From the NCBI RefSeq assembly GCF_003719195.1, contig NZ_CP024996.1:5394001-5458000 (forward strand): a DNA stretch of 64,000 bases, written 5' to 3'. Source of the DNA: Herbaspirillum rubrisubalbicans (lineage in GTDB: Bacteria; Pseudomonadota; Gammaproteobacteria; Burkholderiales; Burkholderiaceae_D). Positions 56,406 through 64,000 of this stretch are shown here, one piece after another. The notes under the pieces are model-generated. The model was not told where the DNA came from and did not search any database. It saw nothing but the letters and a program-made list of their open reading frames with translations. Position 1 is the first letter of the stretch. Each line of letters opens with the position of its first letter. The translations under genes were made by a program, and so were the position numbers.

Positions 56406-57057
56406 TGCACGATCGCTGTTGACCCGCCTGCGCCGCCCACTGGCGGCGGTGGCACTGGGTGGCATGGTGGCCTTGAGCCTGCAGGGCTGCTTTGCCGTGT
56501 TGGCCGGCGGTGCGCTGGCCACCACCTTTGCCGCCACCGACCGCCGCACCCTGGGCGCACAGACGGAAGACAAAGCGATCGTGGTCAAGGGCGAAGCCCG
56601 CATTCCCGAAGTGGTGGCCGCCGGCTCCCACGTCAACGTGACCGCCTTCAACCGCAAGGTGCTGCTGTCGGGTGAAGTGCCTGACGAAGCCTCCAAGGCC
56701 GCCGCCGAGCGCGAGGTCAAGGCCATCCAGAACGTCGAGACGGTGTACAACGAACTGGAAGTGGGCCCCTCTTCCAGCTTCGGTTCGCGTTCCACCGATG
56801 CCTTGATCACCAGCAAGGTGCTGGCCAGCCTGGTGGACGACAAGGCACTCTACGCCAGCGCCTTCAAGGTCACCACCGAGCGTGGCATCGTCTACATGAT
56901 GGGCCGCGTGACCCCGCGTGAAGGTCAGCGCGCAGCGCAGATCGCCAGCGGTGTCTCGGATGTGAACAAGGTCGTGACCCTGTTCGAGTACATCACCGAA
57001 GACCAACTCAAGGAATACCAACGCAAGCCGGCCAGCGAGAACAAGGCCACCAGTTGA
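56398..57057 (+). CDS. dolP: BON-domain outer membrane lipoprotein DolP
   Basis: 219 residues with lipobox LQGC (Cys31) and two BON domains (about 70-125 and 145-205). DolP (YraP) supports outer membrane integrity and Bam function. Coupled to the upstream SIS gene by an 8-base overlap. Confidence 0.93.
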   Translation: MNDARSLLTRLRRPLAAVALGGMVALSLQGCFAVLAGGALATTFAATDRRTLGAQTEDKAIVVKGEARIPEVVAAGSHVNVTAFNRKVLLSGEVPDEASKAAAEREVKAIQNVETVYNELEVGPSSSFGSRSTDALITSKVLASLVDDKALYASAFKVTTERGIVYMMGRVTPREGQRAAQIASGVSDVNKVVTLFEYITEDQLKEYQRKPASENKATS

Positions 57058-57234
57058 TGGCAGGCTTCGCCCCTGATGCCTGATACAGGTCAAACCGCCG
57101 GCCCGTCCGGCGGTTTTCACGTCAAGCGCTCGCCCGCAGGATCCGGCACGGCGGTCTATAATGGCGGGATACGTCTGGAGCGGCTTGGTGCCGGCTCCTT
57201 CATCGCATCCGTTACCCGGAACCCGGAGTTCTTC

Positions 57235-57762
57235 ATGCAAGCACAGGCAAACGCTGCCAAGAGCGGTCTCATGATCAAGCTGGCCGCCGTCCTGGTGGTG
57301 GCCGCCATCGCCGCCTTCGCCTATTTCAAGGTCAATGCCGGCAACGCCGCACCCGACGTCACCTTCACCCAGCTCGATGGCCAGCAGGTGGCCCTGAAGG
57401 ACTTGCGCGGCAAGGTGGTCATGGTCAACTTCTGGGCTACCAGTTGCACCACCTGCGTGGGCGAGATGCCCAAGATGATCGACACCTACAACAAGTTCAA
57501 GGACCGCGGCCTGGACTTCGTGGCCGTGGCCATGAGCTATGACCCGCCCAACTACGTGCTGAACTACACCGAAACCCGCAAGCTCCCCTTCAAGGTCGCG
57601 CTGGACACGCAAGACAAGCTGGCCAACGCCTTCGGCGACGTCAAGCTGACCCCGACCACCTTCGTCATCGGCAAGGATGGCAACATCATCAAGCGTTATG
57701 TCGGCGAGCCGCAGTTTGCGGAATTGCATCAATTGCTGGAGAAGGCACTGGCGGCAGCCTGA
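57235..57762 (+). CDS. TlpA/ResA-like thiol-disulfide protein
   Basis: 175 residues. An N-terminal membrane anchor or signal (about 10-35) and a thioredoxin-like domain with the active site WATSCTTCVGEMP (CxxC). The later TPTTFVIGKDG holds the cis-proline. It faces the periplasm and may reduce or exchange disulfides, for example in cytochrome maturation. CGGAG precedes the ATG; a longer frame back to 57076 is not preferred. Confidence 0.9.
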   Translation: MQAQANAAKSGLMIKLAAVLVVAAIAAFAYFKVNAGNAAPDVTFTQLDGQQVALKDLRGKVVMVNFWATSCTTCVGEMPKMIDTYNKFKDRGLDFVAVAMSYDPPNYVLNYTETRKLPFKVALDTQDKLANAFGDVKLTPTTFVIGKDGNIIKRYVGEPQFAELHQLLEKALAAA

Positions 57763-57787
57763 GCCCCTCCCCCTCTACCCATTAAAG

Positions 57788-57810
57788 GCCGGCTTTGATG
57801 CCGGCTTTTT
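57788..57810 (+). terminator. Rho-independent terminator after the TlpA-like gene
   Basis: GCCGGC (57788-57793), loop TTTGAT, GCCGGC (57800-57805) and TTTTT. Confidence 0.9.
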
Positions 57811-57937
57811 CATTTCCGATTGCAGGATGGCAACTGCAAGGAACATCCCCTGGCTGGTCGCAGTCCAATAAATTCATAGTCGCCATGACAAGCACTTGCC
57901 TGCACCTGCCGACATATTCACAAACAAGGAGGCTGCC

Positions 57938-58435
57938 ATGAAATTCCGAACCCTGTTCCTGATCGTGCTGCTGGCGCTGGTGGCCATCTTCGCCGCCGTC
58001 AACTGGACCGCCTTTACCGCCACCACCACCCTGTCGCTGATCTATACCGAATTCCAGGCCCCGCTGGGCGCGGTGATGCTGGGCGTAGTGGTGGTGCTGA
58101 CGGCCTTCTTCCTGCTCTACATCCTGGCCTTGCAGACCAGCGTGATGCTGGAAAGCCGGCGCCTGACCAAGCAGCTGGAAGCCCAGCGCGCCCTGGCTGA
58201 CCAGGCCGAACATTCGCGCTTCAACGACTTGCGCAACTATCTCAAGACCGAGCTGGAACAGTTGCAGACCCGCCAGAGCGAACAACAAACCCTGCTGGCG
58301 CAACGCCTGGATGCCCTGCAGCGGGATATCCACCAGCGCGTGGAACAGACCGAGAATGCCGTGGCCGCCCAGGTCGGTGAACTCGATGATCGTCTACAAC
58401 GCCAGCAGGTGGCTGGGGCGATCAGGACGATGTAA
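57938..58435 (+). CDS. LapA-domain membrane protein
   Basis: 165 residues. Two hydrophobic helices (about 4-24 and 42-66) with the NWT and LGAVMLGVVVVL features of the LapA family, then a coiled coil of about 90 residues rich in Gln and Glu. E. coli LapA helps regulate LPS synthesis with LapB; no lapB is seen here. AAGGAGG precedes the ATG. The long coiled coil is unusual for LapA and suggests a different partner. Confidence 0.85.
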   Translation: MKFRTLFLIVLLALVAIFAAVNWTAFTATTTLSLIYTEFQAPLGAVMLGVVVVLTAFFLLYILALQTSVMLESRRLTKQLEAQRALADQAEHSRFNDLRNYLKTELEQLQTRQSEQQTLLAQRLDALQRDIHQRVEQTENAVAAQVGELDDRLQRQQVAGAIRTM

Positions 58436-58457
58436 GAAAAATTCACCCGTACCCGTA

Positions 58458-58491
58458 AAAAAGGCTGGATCCGCGAGGAACCAGCCTTTTT
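58458..58491. terminator. Bidirectional terminator between LapA-domain gene and pyrE
   Basis: AAAAAGGCTGG (58458-58468) and CCAGCCTTTTT (58481-58491) around 12 bases; T-runs on both strands. Confidence 0.9.
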
Positions 58492-58546
58492 CCTTCATTT
58501 ATTGCCTGACAAAGCCTTATCCAGCTCTCCAGCCGACTGGAATGAC

Positions 58547-59206
58547 TCAAACGCCGTAACGACTACGATAGGCCGCCACCGCATCCTTGTACTGGGCCAG
58601 GCCGGCATCGCCACCGTTGGAGATGTAGTCGAAGAGGTCGTTGAGGTTGCCAATGGAGACCACCGGCATGTCATATTCACGGGCCACTTCCTGCACCGCC
58701 GACAGTTCCGACAGCGCGCCATCCTTGCCCGAGCGCTCCATGCGGTCCAGTGCGATCAGCACCGCGCAAGGGGTGGCACCGGCGGCGCGGATCATGTCCA
58801 CCGACTCGCGCACCGAGGTGCCGGCCGAGATCACGTCATCGATGATGACGACCTTGCCCTGCAGCTTGGCACCGACGATGGTGCCGCCTTCGCCATGGTC
58901 CTTGGCTTCCTTGCGGTTGAAGGCGAAAGGCACGTTGCGGCCCATGCCGGCCAGCGCCACGGCGGTAGCCGAAGCCAGGGTGATGCCCTTGTAGGCGGGG
59001 CCGAACAGCATGTCATATTCCACCCCCGAATCCTGCAGGGTCTGGGCATAGAAGCGCGCCACCTGGGCCAGGGTCGCGCCTTCGCTGAAGAGGCCGGCGT
59101 TGAAGAAGTAAGGCGAGGTACGGCCCGCCTTGGTGACGAATTCGCCAAAGCGCAGCACGCCGGCCGATACCGCGAATTCGATGAATTCCTGTCTCAAGTT
59201 GCTCAC
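58547..59206 (-). CDS. pyrE: Orotate phosphoribosyltransferase
   Basis: 219 residues. The PRPP-binding motif [14 protein letters not shown] and FGPAYKGI identify the enzyme, which forms orotidine 5'-phosphate in pyrimidine synthesis. The GTG at 59204-59206 (VSNLRQEF) gives the usual length; the frame is open to 59269 but the extension is not family-like. Convergent with the LapA-domain gene and divergent from exonuclease III. Confidence 0.95.
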   Translation of the reverse strand: MSNLRQEFIEFAVSAGVLRFGEFVTKAGRTSPYFFNAGLFSEGATLAQVARFYAQTLQDSGVEYDMLFGPAYKGITLASATAVALAGMGRNVPFAFNRKEAKDHGEGGTIVGAKLQGKVVIIDDVISAGTSVRESVDMIRAAGATPCAVLIALDRMERSGKDGALSELSAVQEVAREYDMPVVSIGNLNDLFDYISNGGDAGLAQYKDAVAAYRSRYGV

Positions 59207-59378
59207 AATGCATTTCCCGGGAAGAGTCAAAACGGAAGGTGCGAACCGTTGGCGCTTGCCGTTGGGCAAGGCCGGCGGTGCAAAGCCTTCATCAGGCCGT
59301 CATTTTAAATGATTCATCCTATCGGTTATGCTACCGGCCTGACTGAACACTCTAGCGCAGCAAGCAAACAGGACATCC

Positions 59379-60155
59379 ATGCCAAAAATCGTCTCCGCCA
59401 ACCTCAACGGAATCCGCTCGGCCGCCAAGAAGGGCTTCTTCGAGTGGTTGCAAAAGGAAGCGCCGGACTTCGTCTGCGTGCAGGAACTGAAGGCCCAGGC
59501 AGCCGACATGACCGATGAATTCCTGGCCCCGGCCGGCTATGTCGGCCATTTCCACTATGCCCAGAAGAAGGGTTACTCGGGCGTGGGCGTCTACAGCCGC
59601 CGCCAGCCGGACTCGGTGCGCATCGGCTTTGGCAATACCGAATTCGATGACGAAGGCCGCTATGTCGAATGCGACTATGGCGACCTGACCGTGATCTCGC
59701 TCTATGCGCCTTCGGGCTCCTCCAGCGAGGAGCGCCAGGAAGCCAAGTTCCGCTTCATGGAAGCCTTCCTGCCGCACCTGATGGAACTGGAAAAGAGCGG
59801 CCGCGAAGTGGTCATCTGCGGCGACTGGAACATCGCCCACAAGGAAATCGACCTGAAGAACTGGAAGAGCAACCAGAAGAATTCGGGCTTTTTGCCGGAA
59901 GAACGCGCCTGGATGACACGCATTTTCGATCAGTTGGGCCTGGTGGATGTGTATCGCCGCCTGCATCCCGAGACCACCGGCGAAGCCTACACCTGGTGGA
60001 GCAATCGCGGCCAGGCCTGGGCCAACAACGTCGGGTGGCGTATCGATTACCACGTGTCCACGCCGGGCATTGCGGCCAAGGCGGTGAGCGCGGCGATCTA
60101 CAAGGAGCAGCGTTTTTCGGATCATGCGCCGTTGACGGTGGTCTACAGCGACTAA
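59379..60155 (+). CDS. xth: Exodeoxyribonuclease III
   Basis: 258 residues. SANLNGIRSA, the metal ligand in QELKAQ, GDWNIAHKEIDLKN, WRIDYH and FSDHAPLTV are the family motifs. It cuts at abasic sites and degrades 3' ends in base excision repair. AGGA lies before the ATG. Confidence 0.95.
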   Translation: MPKIVSANLNGIRSAAKKGFFEWLQKEAPDFVCVQELKAQAADMTDEFLAPAGYVGHFHYAQKKGYSGVGVYSRRQPDSVRIGFGNTEFDDEGRYVECDYGDLTVISLYAPSGSSSEERQEAKFRFMEAFLPHLMELEKSGREVVICGDWNIAHKEIDLKNWKSNQKNSGFLPEERAWMTRIFDQLGLVDVYRRLHPETTGEAYTWWSNRGQAWANNVGWRIDYHVSTPGIAAKAVSAAIYKEQRFSDHAPLTVVYSD

Positions 60156-60177
60156 GCCACACTGAGCTCGCCAACGA

Positions 60178-60210
60178 AAAGCCCTCGCACCGTGAAGTGC
60201 GAGGGCTTTG
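60178..60210. terminator. Bidirectional terminator between xth and topB
   Basis: GCCCTCGCAC (60181-60190) and GTGCGAGGGC (60197-60206) around CGTGAA, flanked by AAAA and TTTG, so it can serve both convergent genes. Confidence 0.9.
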
Positions 60211-60231
60211 TCGTTTCCGGCCGGCCGAGAA

Positions 60232-62910
60232 TCAGGCGTCGGGAGCCGCTGCTTTCTTCGGCGTCGCCTTGCGCAAGGCCGGCTTCTTGGCTGCTGCCGC
60301 CTTGGTCTTGGTGGCGGTGGTCTTGGCCGCCGTCTTGGTCGCCGTCTTCTTGGCGGCCGGCTTGGCAACTGCCTCGTCGGCACCGTCATCGGCATCCGCT
60401 GCTGCCGCCTTGCCCTTGGCGGGCGCCTTGGCCTTGCGTTCCTCGAACTCGAAGCTGATCTTGCCATCCTTGCCACGTACCAGGAAGGCCTTGAAGGGCC
60501 GGCGCGTGCGCTGCGAGATGAAGCCCGGCAGCAGGTCGGTCTTGCCATCGTTCAGGAGCTTGGCCATCTGCTCCGGCAGGATCTCCTGCTGCAGGATGAT
60601 GCGGCTGCTGCGGAAGTCGCAGGCCTTGGGCTTGGCCACGGTCTTTTCGCACACATAGGCCAGGCCCATTTCGTAGACGCCGCTGCCGCACTTGGGGCAG
60701 GCGCCCAGCGGGGTCTGCTCGCTGAAGTCCACCGGCTCGCCGCCTTCGCCTTCGGCCTGATCCTGGCCGAAGTCGAATTCCAGCTTGAAGTTCTTGATCT
60801 CTTCGTCGCGCGAAATCTTCAGGATGGCCGCGAACGGACGGCCCATCTTGGAGCGGAAGCCTTGCAGCGGGCCGATGGTGCGGTTCTGCAGCAGTTCTTC
60901 CACTTCGGCGATCTCGAACTGGCGACCACCCGGCACCTTGCTCATCGAGAATTCACACTTGGTGCAGGCGAAGCGACGGTAATTTTCCTTCACCACGCCA
61001 CCGCAGTTGGGGCAAGGCGTCTTCAGCGTCGCGTAGTCGCCGGGGATGGTGTCGTTGTCGTATTCCTTGGCGCGCTTGACGATGATCTGGGTCATCTGCG
61101 CGATCTCGCGCATGAACTCGTCACGGCTGATCTTGCCGCGCTCCATCTGGGCCAGCTTGTGTTCCCACTCGCCGGTCAGTTCGGGTTCGGTCAGTTCGTC
61201 CACGCCCAGGCCATGCAGCAACGTCATCAGCTGGAAGGCCTTGGCGGTGGGCATCATTTCGCGGCCTTCGCGCAGCAGGTACTTTTCGTTCAGCAGGCCT
61301 TCGATGATGGCCGCACGCGTAGCCGGCGTGCCCAGGCCCTTGCCGGCCATGGCTTCGCGCAGTTCATCCGAATCCACCAGCTTGCCCGCGCCTTCCATGG
61401 CCGACAGCAGCGTGGCTTCGGTGTAGCGGGCGGGCGGCTTGGTGACCAGGCCGTTGGCGGTGACCTTGTCGGTCTTGACCTTCTCGCCGGGGGCCACGGC
61501 CACCAGGTTGCCGCCGCCTTCCTTGTCCTTGTCGTCTTCCTCGACCTGCTTGCCGTAGATGGCCAGCCAGCCGGGGTTGATCATGACCTTGCCTTCGCTC
61601 TTGAACTGGTGGCCCGACACTTCCGTGAAGCGGGTGGTCACCTGGAACTCGGCTGGCGGGAAGAACACCGCCATGAAGCGGCGCGTCACCAGGTCGTAGA
61701 GCTTCTGTTCCGGCTCCGACAGGTTCTTGGGCACCTGGGTGGTCGGGATGATGGCGAAGTGGTCGCTGATCTTGGTGTTGTCGAAGATGCGCTTGTTGGG
61801 CTTGACCCAGCCTTGCTTCAAGATCTGCTTGGAGAACTGGTGGTAGTTGTTGTTCTCCGCCAGCGCCTCCAGGGTGTCCTTGACCGTGTTGATGTAGTCC
61901 TCGGGCAGGTGGCGCGAATCGGTACGCGGATAGGTCAGCACCTTGTGCTTTTCATACAGCGCCTGGGCCAGGCCCAGGGTGTTCTTGGCCGAGAAACCAA
62001 AGCGCGAGTTGGCCTCGCGCTGCAGGCTGGTCAGGTCGAACAGGCCCGGCGACATCTGCGTGGTCGGCTTGGATTCCTCGGTGACGCTGCCCGGCTTGTC
62101 GCGGCAAGCGGCCACGATGGAGTCCGCAGCAGCTTTGCTCCAGAGGCGCTCGGGGCGCTTCTCGGGATCGGCTTCATCCTTCTTGTGGCCCTTGTCCAGC
62201 CAGCGGCCCTTGTAGATGCCGGCCGCGCAGACGAATTCGGCGTGCACTTCCCAGTAGTCGCGCGGGACGAACTTCTTGATCTTCTCTTCACGCTCCACCA
62301 CGATGGACAGGGTCGGCGTCTGCACGCGGCCCACGGTGGTCAGGTAGAAGCCGCCTTCCTTGGAATTGAAGGCGGTCATGGCGCGGGTGCCGTTGATGCC
62401 GATCAGCCAGTCGGCTTCGCTGCGGCAGCGCGCGGCATTGGCCAGCGGGAGCATTTCTTCATCATCGCGCAGATGGGCGAAGCCCTCGCGGATGGCGCCG
62501 GGCGTCATCGATTGCAGCCACAAGCGCTTCACCGGCTGCTTGGCCTTGGTGTATTGCGCGATCAGGCGGAAGATCAGTTCACCTTCGCGGCCCGCGTCAC
62601 AGGCGTTGATGAGGGTGGTCACATCCTTGCGCTTGATGAGCTTGGAGAGCACCTTCAGGCGCGACTCGGTCTTGGCAATCGGATTGAGCGCGAAGTGCGG
62701 CGGAATCATCGGCAGGTGGGTAAAACTCCACTTGCCGCGCTTGACGTCGTATTCCTCGGGGACTGCGATTTCCAGCAGGTGACCGACAGCCGAGGACAGG
62801 ATGTACTCGTCGGATTCGAAATACTCATCGTGCTTGGTGAAGCCGCCGAGCGTCTTGGCGATGTCGTTGGCGACAGAGGGCTTCTCGGCAATGATGAGGG
62901 TCTTGCTCAT
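60232..62910 (-). CDS. topB: DNA topoisomerase III with Lys/Ala-rich tail
   Basis: 892 residues. The TOPRIM domain has LIIAEKPSVA and NACDAGREGELIF; the catalytic Tyr is in LTYPRTDSRHLP (about 325). Beyond the core two zinc-finger-like modules remain (CPNCGG..CTKCEF and CPKCGS..C), then a tail of about 60 residues made mainly of Lys, Ala and Thr, like histone H1-type DNA-binding tails. It removes single-stranded entanglements and negative supercoils. The ATG at 62908-62910 starts at the TOPRIM strand; a longer frame is not supported. Confidence 0.94.
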   Translation of the reverse strand: MSKTLIIAEKPSVANDIAKTLGGFTKHDEYFESDEYILSSAVGHLLEIAVPEEYDVKRGKWSFTHLPMIPPHFALNPIAKTESRLKVLSKLIKRKDVTTLINACDAGREGELIFRLIAQYTKAKQPVKRLWLQSMTPGAIREGFAHLRDDEEMLPLANAARCRSEADWLIGINGTRAMTAFNSKEGGFYLTTVGRVQTPTLSIVVEREEKIKKFVPRDYWEVHAEFVCAAGIYKGRWLDKGHKKDEADPEKRPERLWSKAAADSIVAACRDKPGSVTEESKPTTQMSPGLFDLTSLQREANSRFGFSAKNTLGLAQALYEKHKVLTYPRTDSRHLPEDYINTVKDTLEALAENNNYHQFSKQILKQGWVKPNKRIFDNTKISDHFAIIPTTQVPKNLSEPEQKLYDLVTRRFMAVFFPPAEFQVTTRFTEVSGHQFKSEGKVMINPGWLAIYGKQVEEDDKDKEGGGNLVAVAPGEKVKTDKVTANGLVTKPPARYTEATLLSAMEGAGKLVDSDELREAMAGKGLGTPATRAAIIEGLLNEKYLLREGREMMPTAKAFQLMTLLHGLGVDELTEPELTGEWEHKLAQMERGKISRDEFMREIAQMTQIIVKRAKEYDNDTIPGDYATLKTPCPNCGGVVKENYRRFACTKCEFSMSKVPGGRQFEIAEVEELLQNRTIGPLQGFRSKMGRPFAAILKISRDEEIKNFKLEFDFGQDQAEGEGGEPVDFSEQTPLGACPKCGSGVYEMGLAYVCEKTVAKPKACDFRSSRIILQQEILPEQMAKLLNDGKTDLLPGFISQRTRRPFKAFLVRGKDGKISFEFEERKAKAPAKGKAAAADADDGADEAVAKPAAKKTATKTAAKTTATKTKAAAAKKPALRKATPKKAAAPDA

Positions 62911-63152
62911 AAGTATGGGTCTCGGTGGTGAGAGGTCGGTTGCTAGCGGTTGCTGGCGTTGTGTGGAAAATGCACCAGCCTTAAGTGGGGCCGGAATGTC
63001 CCGAAACAACGTCATGTCATCCCAGTTGGGAAACGATCAGCGGCGGCAAGCTGCGCAAGTGGCCGGCGTTTCATTGCCTGTGGACAACAGAATTTTATAT
63101 AGTAGCCAATATCGGGCCAATGCGGGGGAATGATAAGCGTGATGCAAATGAA

Positions 63153-63176
63153 ACGGCAAGCACAAGGGCTTGCCGT
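63153..63176 (-). terminator. Terminator-like hairpin downstream of smg
   Basis: ACGGCAAG and CTTGCCGT form an 8-bp stem around 8 bases; on the minus strand TTTCATTT follows. It lies 155 bases beyond the smg stop. Confidence 0.5.
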
Positions 63177-63187
63177 CTCGGTGTTTC

Positions 63188-63236
63188 ATACGCTTTTATA
63201 CGCATTCATACGAATGTTGCTTGATATGAAGCAACA
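63188..63236. repeat. Three 10-base ATACG repeats and an adjacent inverted repeat
   Basis: ATACG starts at 63188, 63198 and 63208, exactly one helical turn apart, within similar 10-base units. TGTTGCTT (63215-63222) and AAGCAACA (63229-63236) follow as a perfect inverted repeat around GATATG. This could be a protein-binding site for topB control. Confidence 0.5.
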
Positions 63237-63330
63237 GGCATGGTTTGCGGTGTCAGCAGCACGTCAGTGATATGTCAGCCTGACGCCCTCCCCGCCAGAC
63301 CGGCCGCTGATGCTGCCTGTTATATCAGTG

Positions 63331-63807
63331 TCAGTGCAACAGGCGCGGCTCGGTGTCGTCTTCGTCGAGGAACAATTCCTCGAACATCAGACCGTCAGGT
63401 TCCTTGCCCTGGCTCCACAAGACCATCAGCACGATGACCTTGAGCTTTTCCAGGGTAATGGGGGCTTCGCCGGCAGCCAGGGCGCGTTCGATGACGATCT
63501 CGCGCTGGATCGGGTCGAGCATCTTGGCCGATTCCAGGAACTGGATGAAACCGATGGCTTCCACACCCAGCACATCGCTTTCCTGGCGCGCGTAGATACG
63601 GGTGCCGAAGGAGAAGGCGGTCTGTCGGGGATAGTTGTCGGCGAACTCATGATTGGCGACTTCAAGATCGGTCAGCCATCCGAGTGCCTGGGAGATTTCA
63701 TCTTCTTCGAAACCAATCGCGGACAGCTTCTTGACGAGCGCCTCGGGTTCGGGGCAGGCATCAGGGCGATAGTAGGTTTCGTACAGGTAAACGAGGACAT
63801 CAAACAT
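63331..63807 (-). CDS. smg: Smg family protein (DUF494)
   Basis: 158 residues with the start [17 protein letters not shown] and the later [26 protein letters not shown] typical of Smg. The function is unknown; it is usually next to dprA, as here. The acidic C-terminus is common in the family. Confidence 0.93.
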   Translation of the reverse strand: MFDVLVYLYETYYRPDACPEPEALVKKLSAIGFEEDEISQALGWLTDLEVANHEFADNYPRQTAFSFGTRIYARQESDVLGVEAIGFIQFLESAKMLDPIQREIVIERALAAGEAPITLEKLKVIVLMVLWSQGKEPDGLMFEELFLDEDDTEPRLLH

Positions 63808-63894
63808 GTTCGTACTCTATCGCGAAGGTTATGAATGTACAAGTCAGCCAAGTCCAGTATGGCAGGAATTGCGGCGCTGCGGGAATTAATTTCG

Positions 63895-64000
63895 TCAGCC
63901 CAGGCGCCGATAGCGTGCCCCGGGCAACAGTTCCACCAAACCCTGCAGTTCCAGCGTGAGCAATATTCCTGCCAGCTTGGCCACGTCGAGCTTGCAGCGC
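63895..64000 (-). CDS. dprA: DprA C-terminal end (5' truncated)
   Basis: The last 34 codons of a minus-strand gene that continues beyond the window. KLDVAKLAGILLTLELQG and VELLPGARYRRLG fit the C-terminal winged helix of the DNA-processing protein DprA. The neighbour smg supports this. Stop at 63895-63897. Confidence 0.8.
   Translation of the reverse strand, partial: RCKLDVAKLAGILLTLELQGLVELLPGARYRRLG

Larger units (their letters stand above)
62911..63330. other. Intergenic region between smg and topB
   Basis: 420 bases without a gene. It includes a terminator-like hairpin for smg (63153-63176), three ATACG repeats (63188-63212) and an inverted repeat (63215-63236). The topB promoter must lie in the right-hand part of this region or within it. 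Confidence 0.5.

Noticed and set aside
60208..62931. A 907-codon open frame on the plus strand opposite topB
   Set aside because: It is the complement of a well-recognised topoisomerase; the translated product is His/Leu/Gly-rich without domains, a usual artefact in GC-rich DNA.
63188..63212. Iteron-type replication origin
   Set aside because: Only three short repeats and no rep gene or AT-rich unwinding element; a regulatory site is more likely.

Overview
The window looks like a chromosomal segment of a GC-rich betaproteobacterium of the family Oxalobacteraceae, most probably Herbaspirillum or a close relative. The basis is gene content and order (gatCAB divergent from mreBCD-mrdA-rodA-rlpA; rsmI divergent from lpoA-yraN-diaA-dolP; smg beside topB and dprA) together with protein character. 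I could run no search, so the genus is an inference. I saw no rRNA, tRNA, CRISPR array or insertion sequence.

Left part (1-13600). After the end of a DsbA-like gene, a HAD phosphatase and a GNAT acetyltransferase comes an operon of seven clear genes (2074-10573): a nitrilase-superfamily amide hydrolase, a branched-chain-type ABC transporter (binding protein, permease, fused permease-ATPase, second ATPase), an asparaginase, a cytoplasmic AmiC-like sensor and an AmiR-like ANTAR antiterminator. Its leader (about 1953-2063) holds two hairpins whose loops can be read as ANTAR hexaloops, followed by a strong intrinsic terminator whose U-tract touches the Shine-Dalgarno sequence of the first gene. 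I read this as a self-contained amide-responsive antitermination system. Next to it is an 809-residue flavin amine oxidase-like protein with a Ser/Pro-rich, effector-like N-terminus.

Middle part (13600-36850). A GbsR/MarR-type regulator, a DCC-family protein and four small or membrane-associated genes form a regulon marked by two copies of one palindromic operator. Then come an acyltransferase (a 45-bp diverged copy of its 3' end lies at 13669), a P-loop protein, a LysR regulator and an EamA exporter. A MocR regulator is divergent from an omega-amino acid transaminase and methylmalonate-semialdehyde dehydrogenase pair. A second branched-chain-type ABC transporter operon with an M20 amidohydrolase and an M81 protein follows. 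Together these suggest uptake of a ureido or amide compound, release of an omega-amino acid and its conversion to acyl-CoA. A chemoreceptor, a TauD-type dioxygenase and a JmjC-like cupin protein close this part.

A type VI secretion cassette (37102-41771) encodes a DUF4123 adaptor, a 975-residue MIX/VasX-like membrane-active effector and a membrane protein that may be its immunity partner. GC content falls sharply near 40500, inside the effector gene.

Right part (41800-64000) is mostly housekeeping: gatCAB, the rod-shape and elongasome cluster, outer-membrane maintenance genes, a thioredoxin-like protein, a LapA-domain protein, pyrE, exonuclease III, topB with a Lys/Ala-rich tail, smg and the end of dprA. 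Several bidirectional terminators separate convergent genes.
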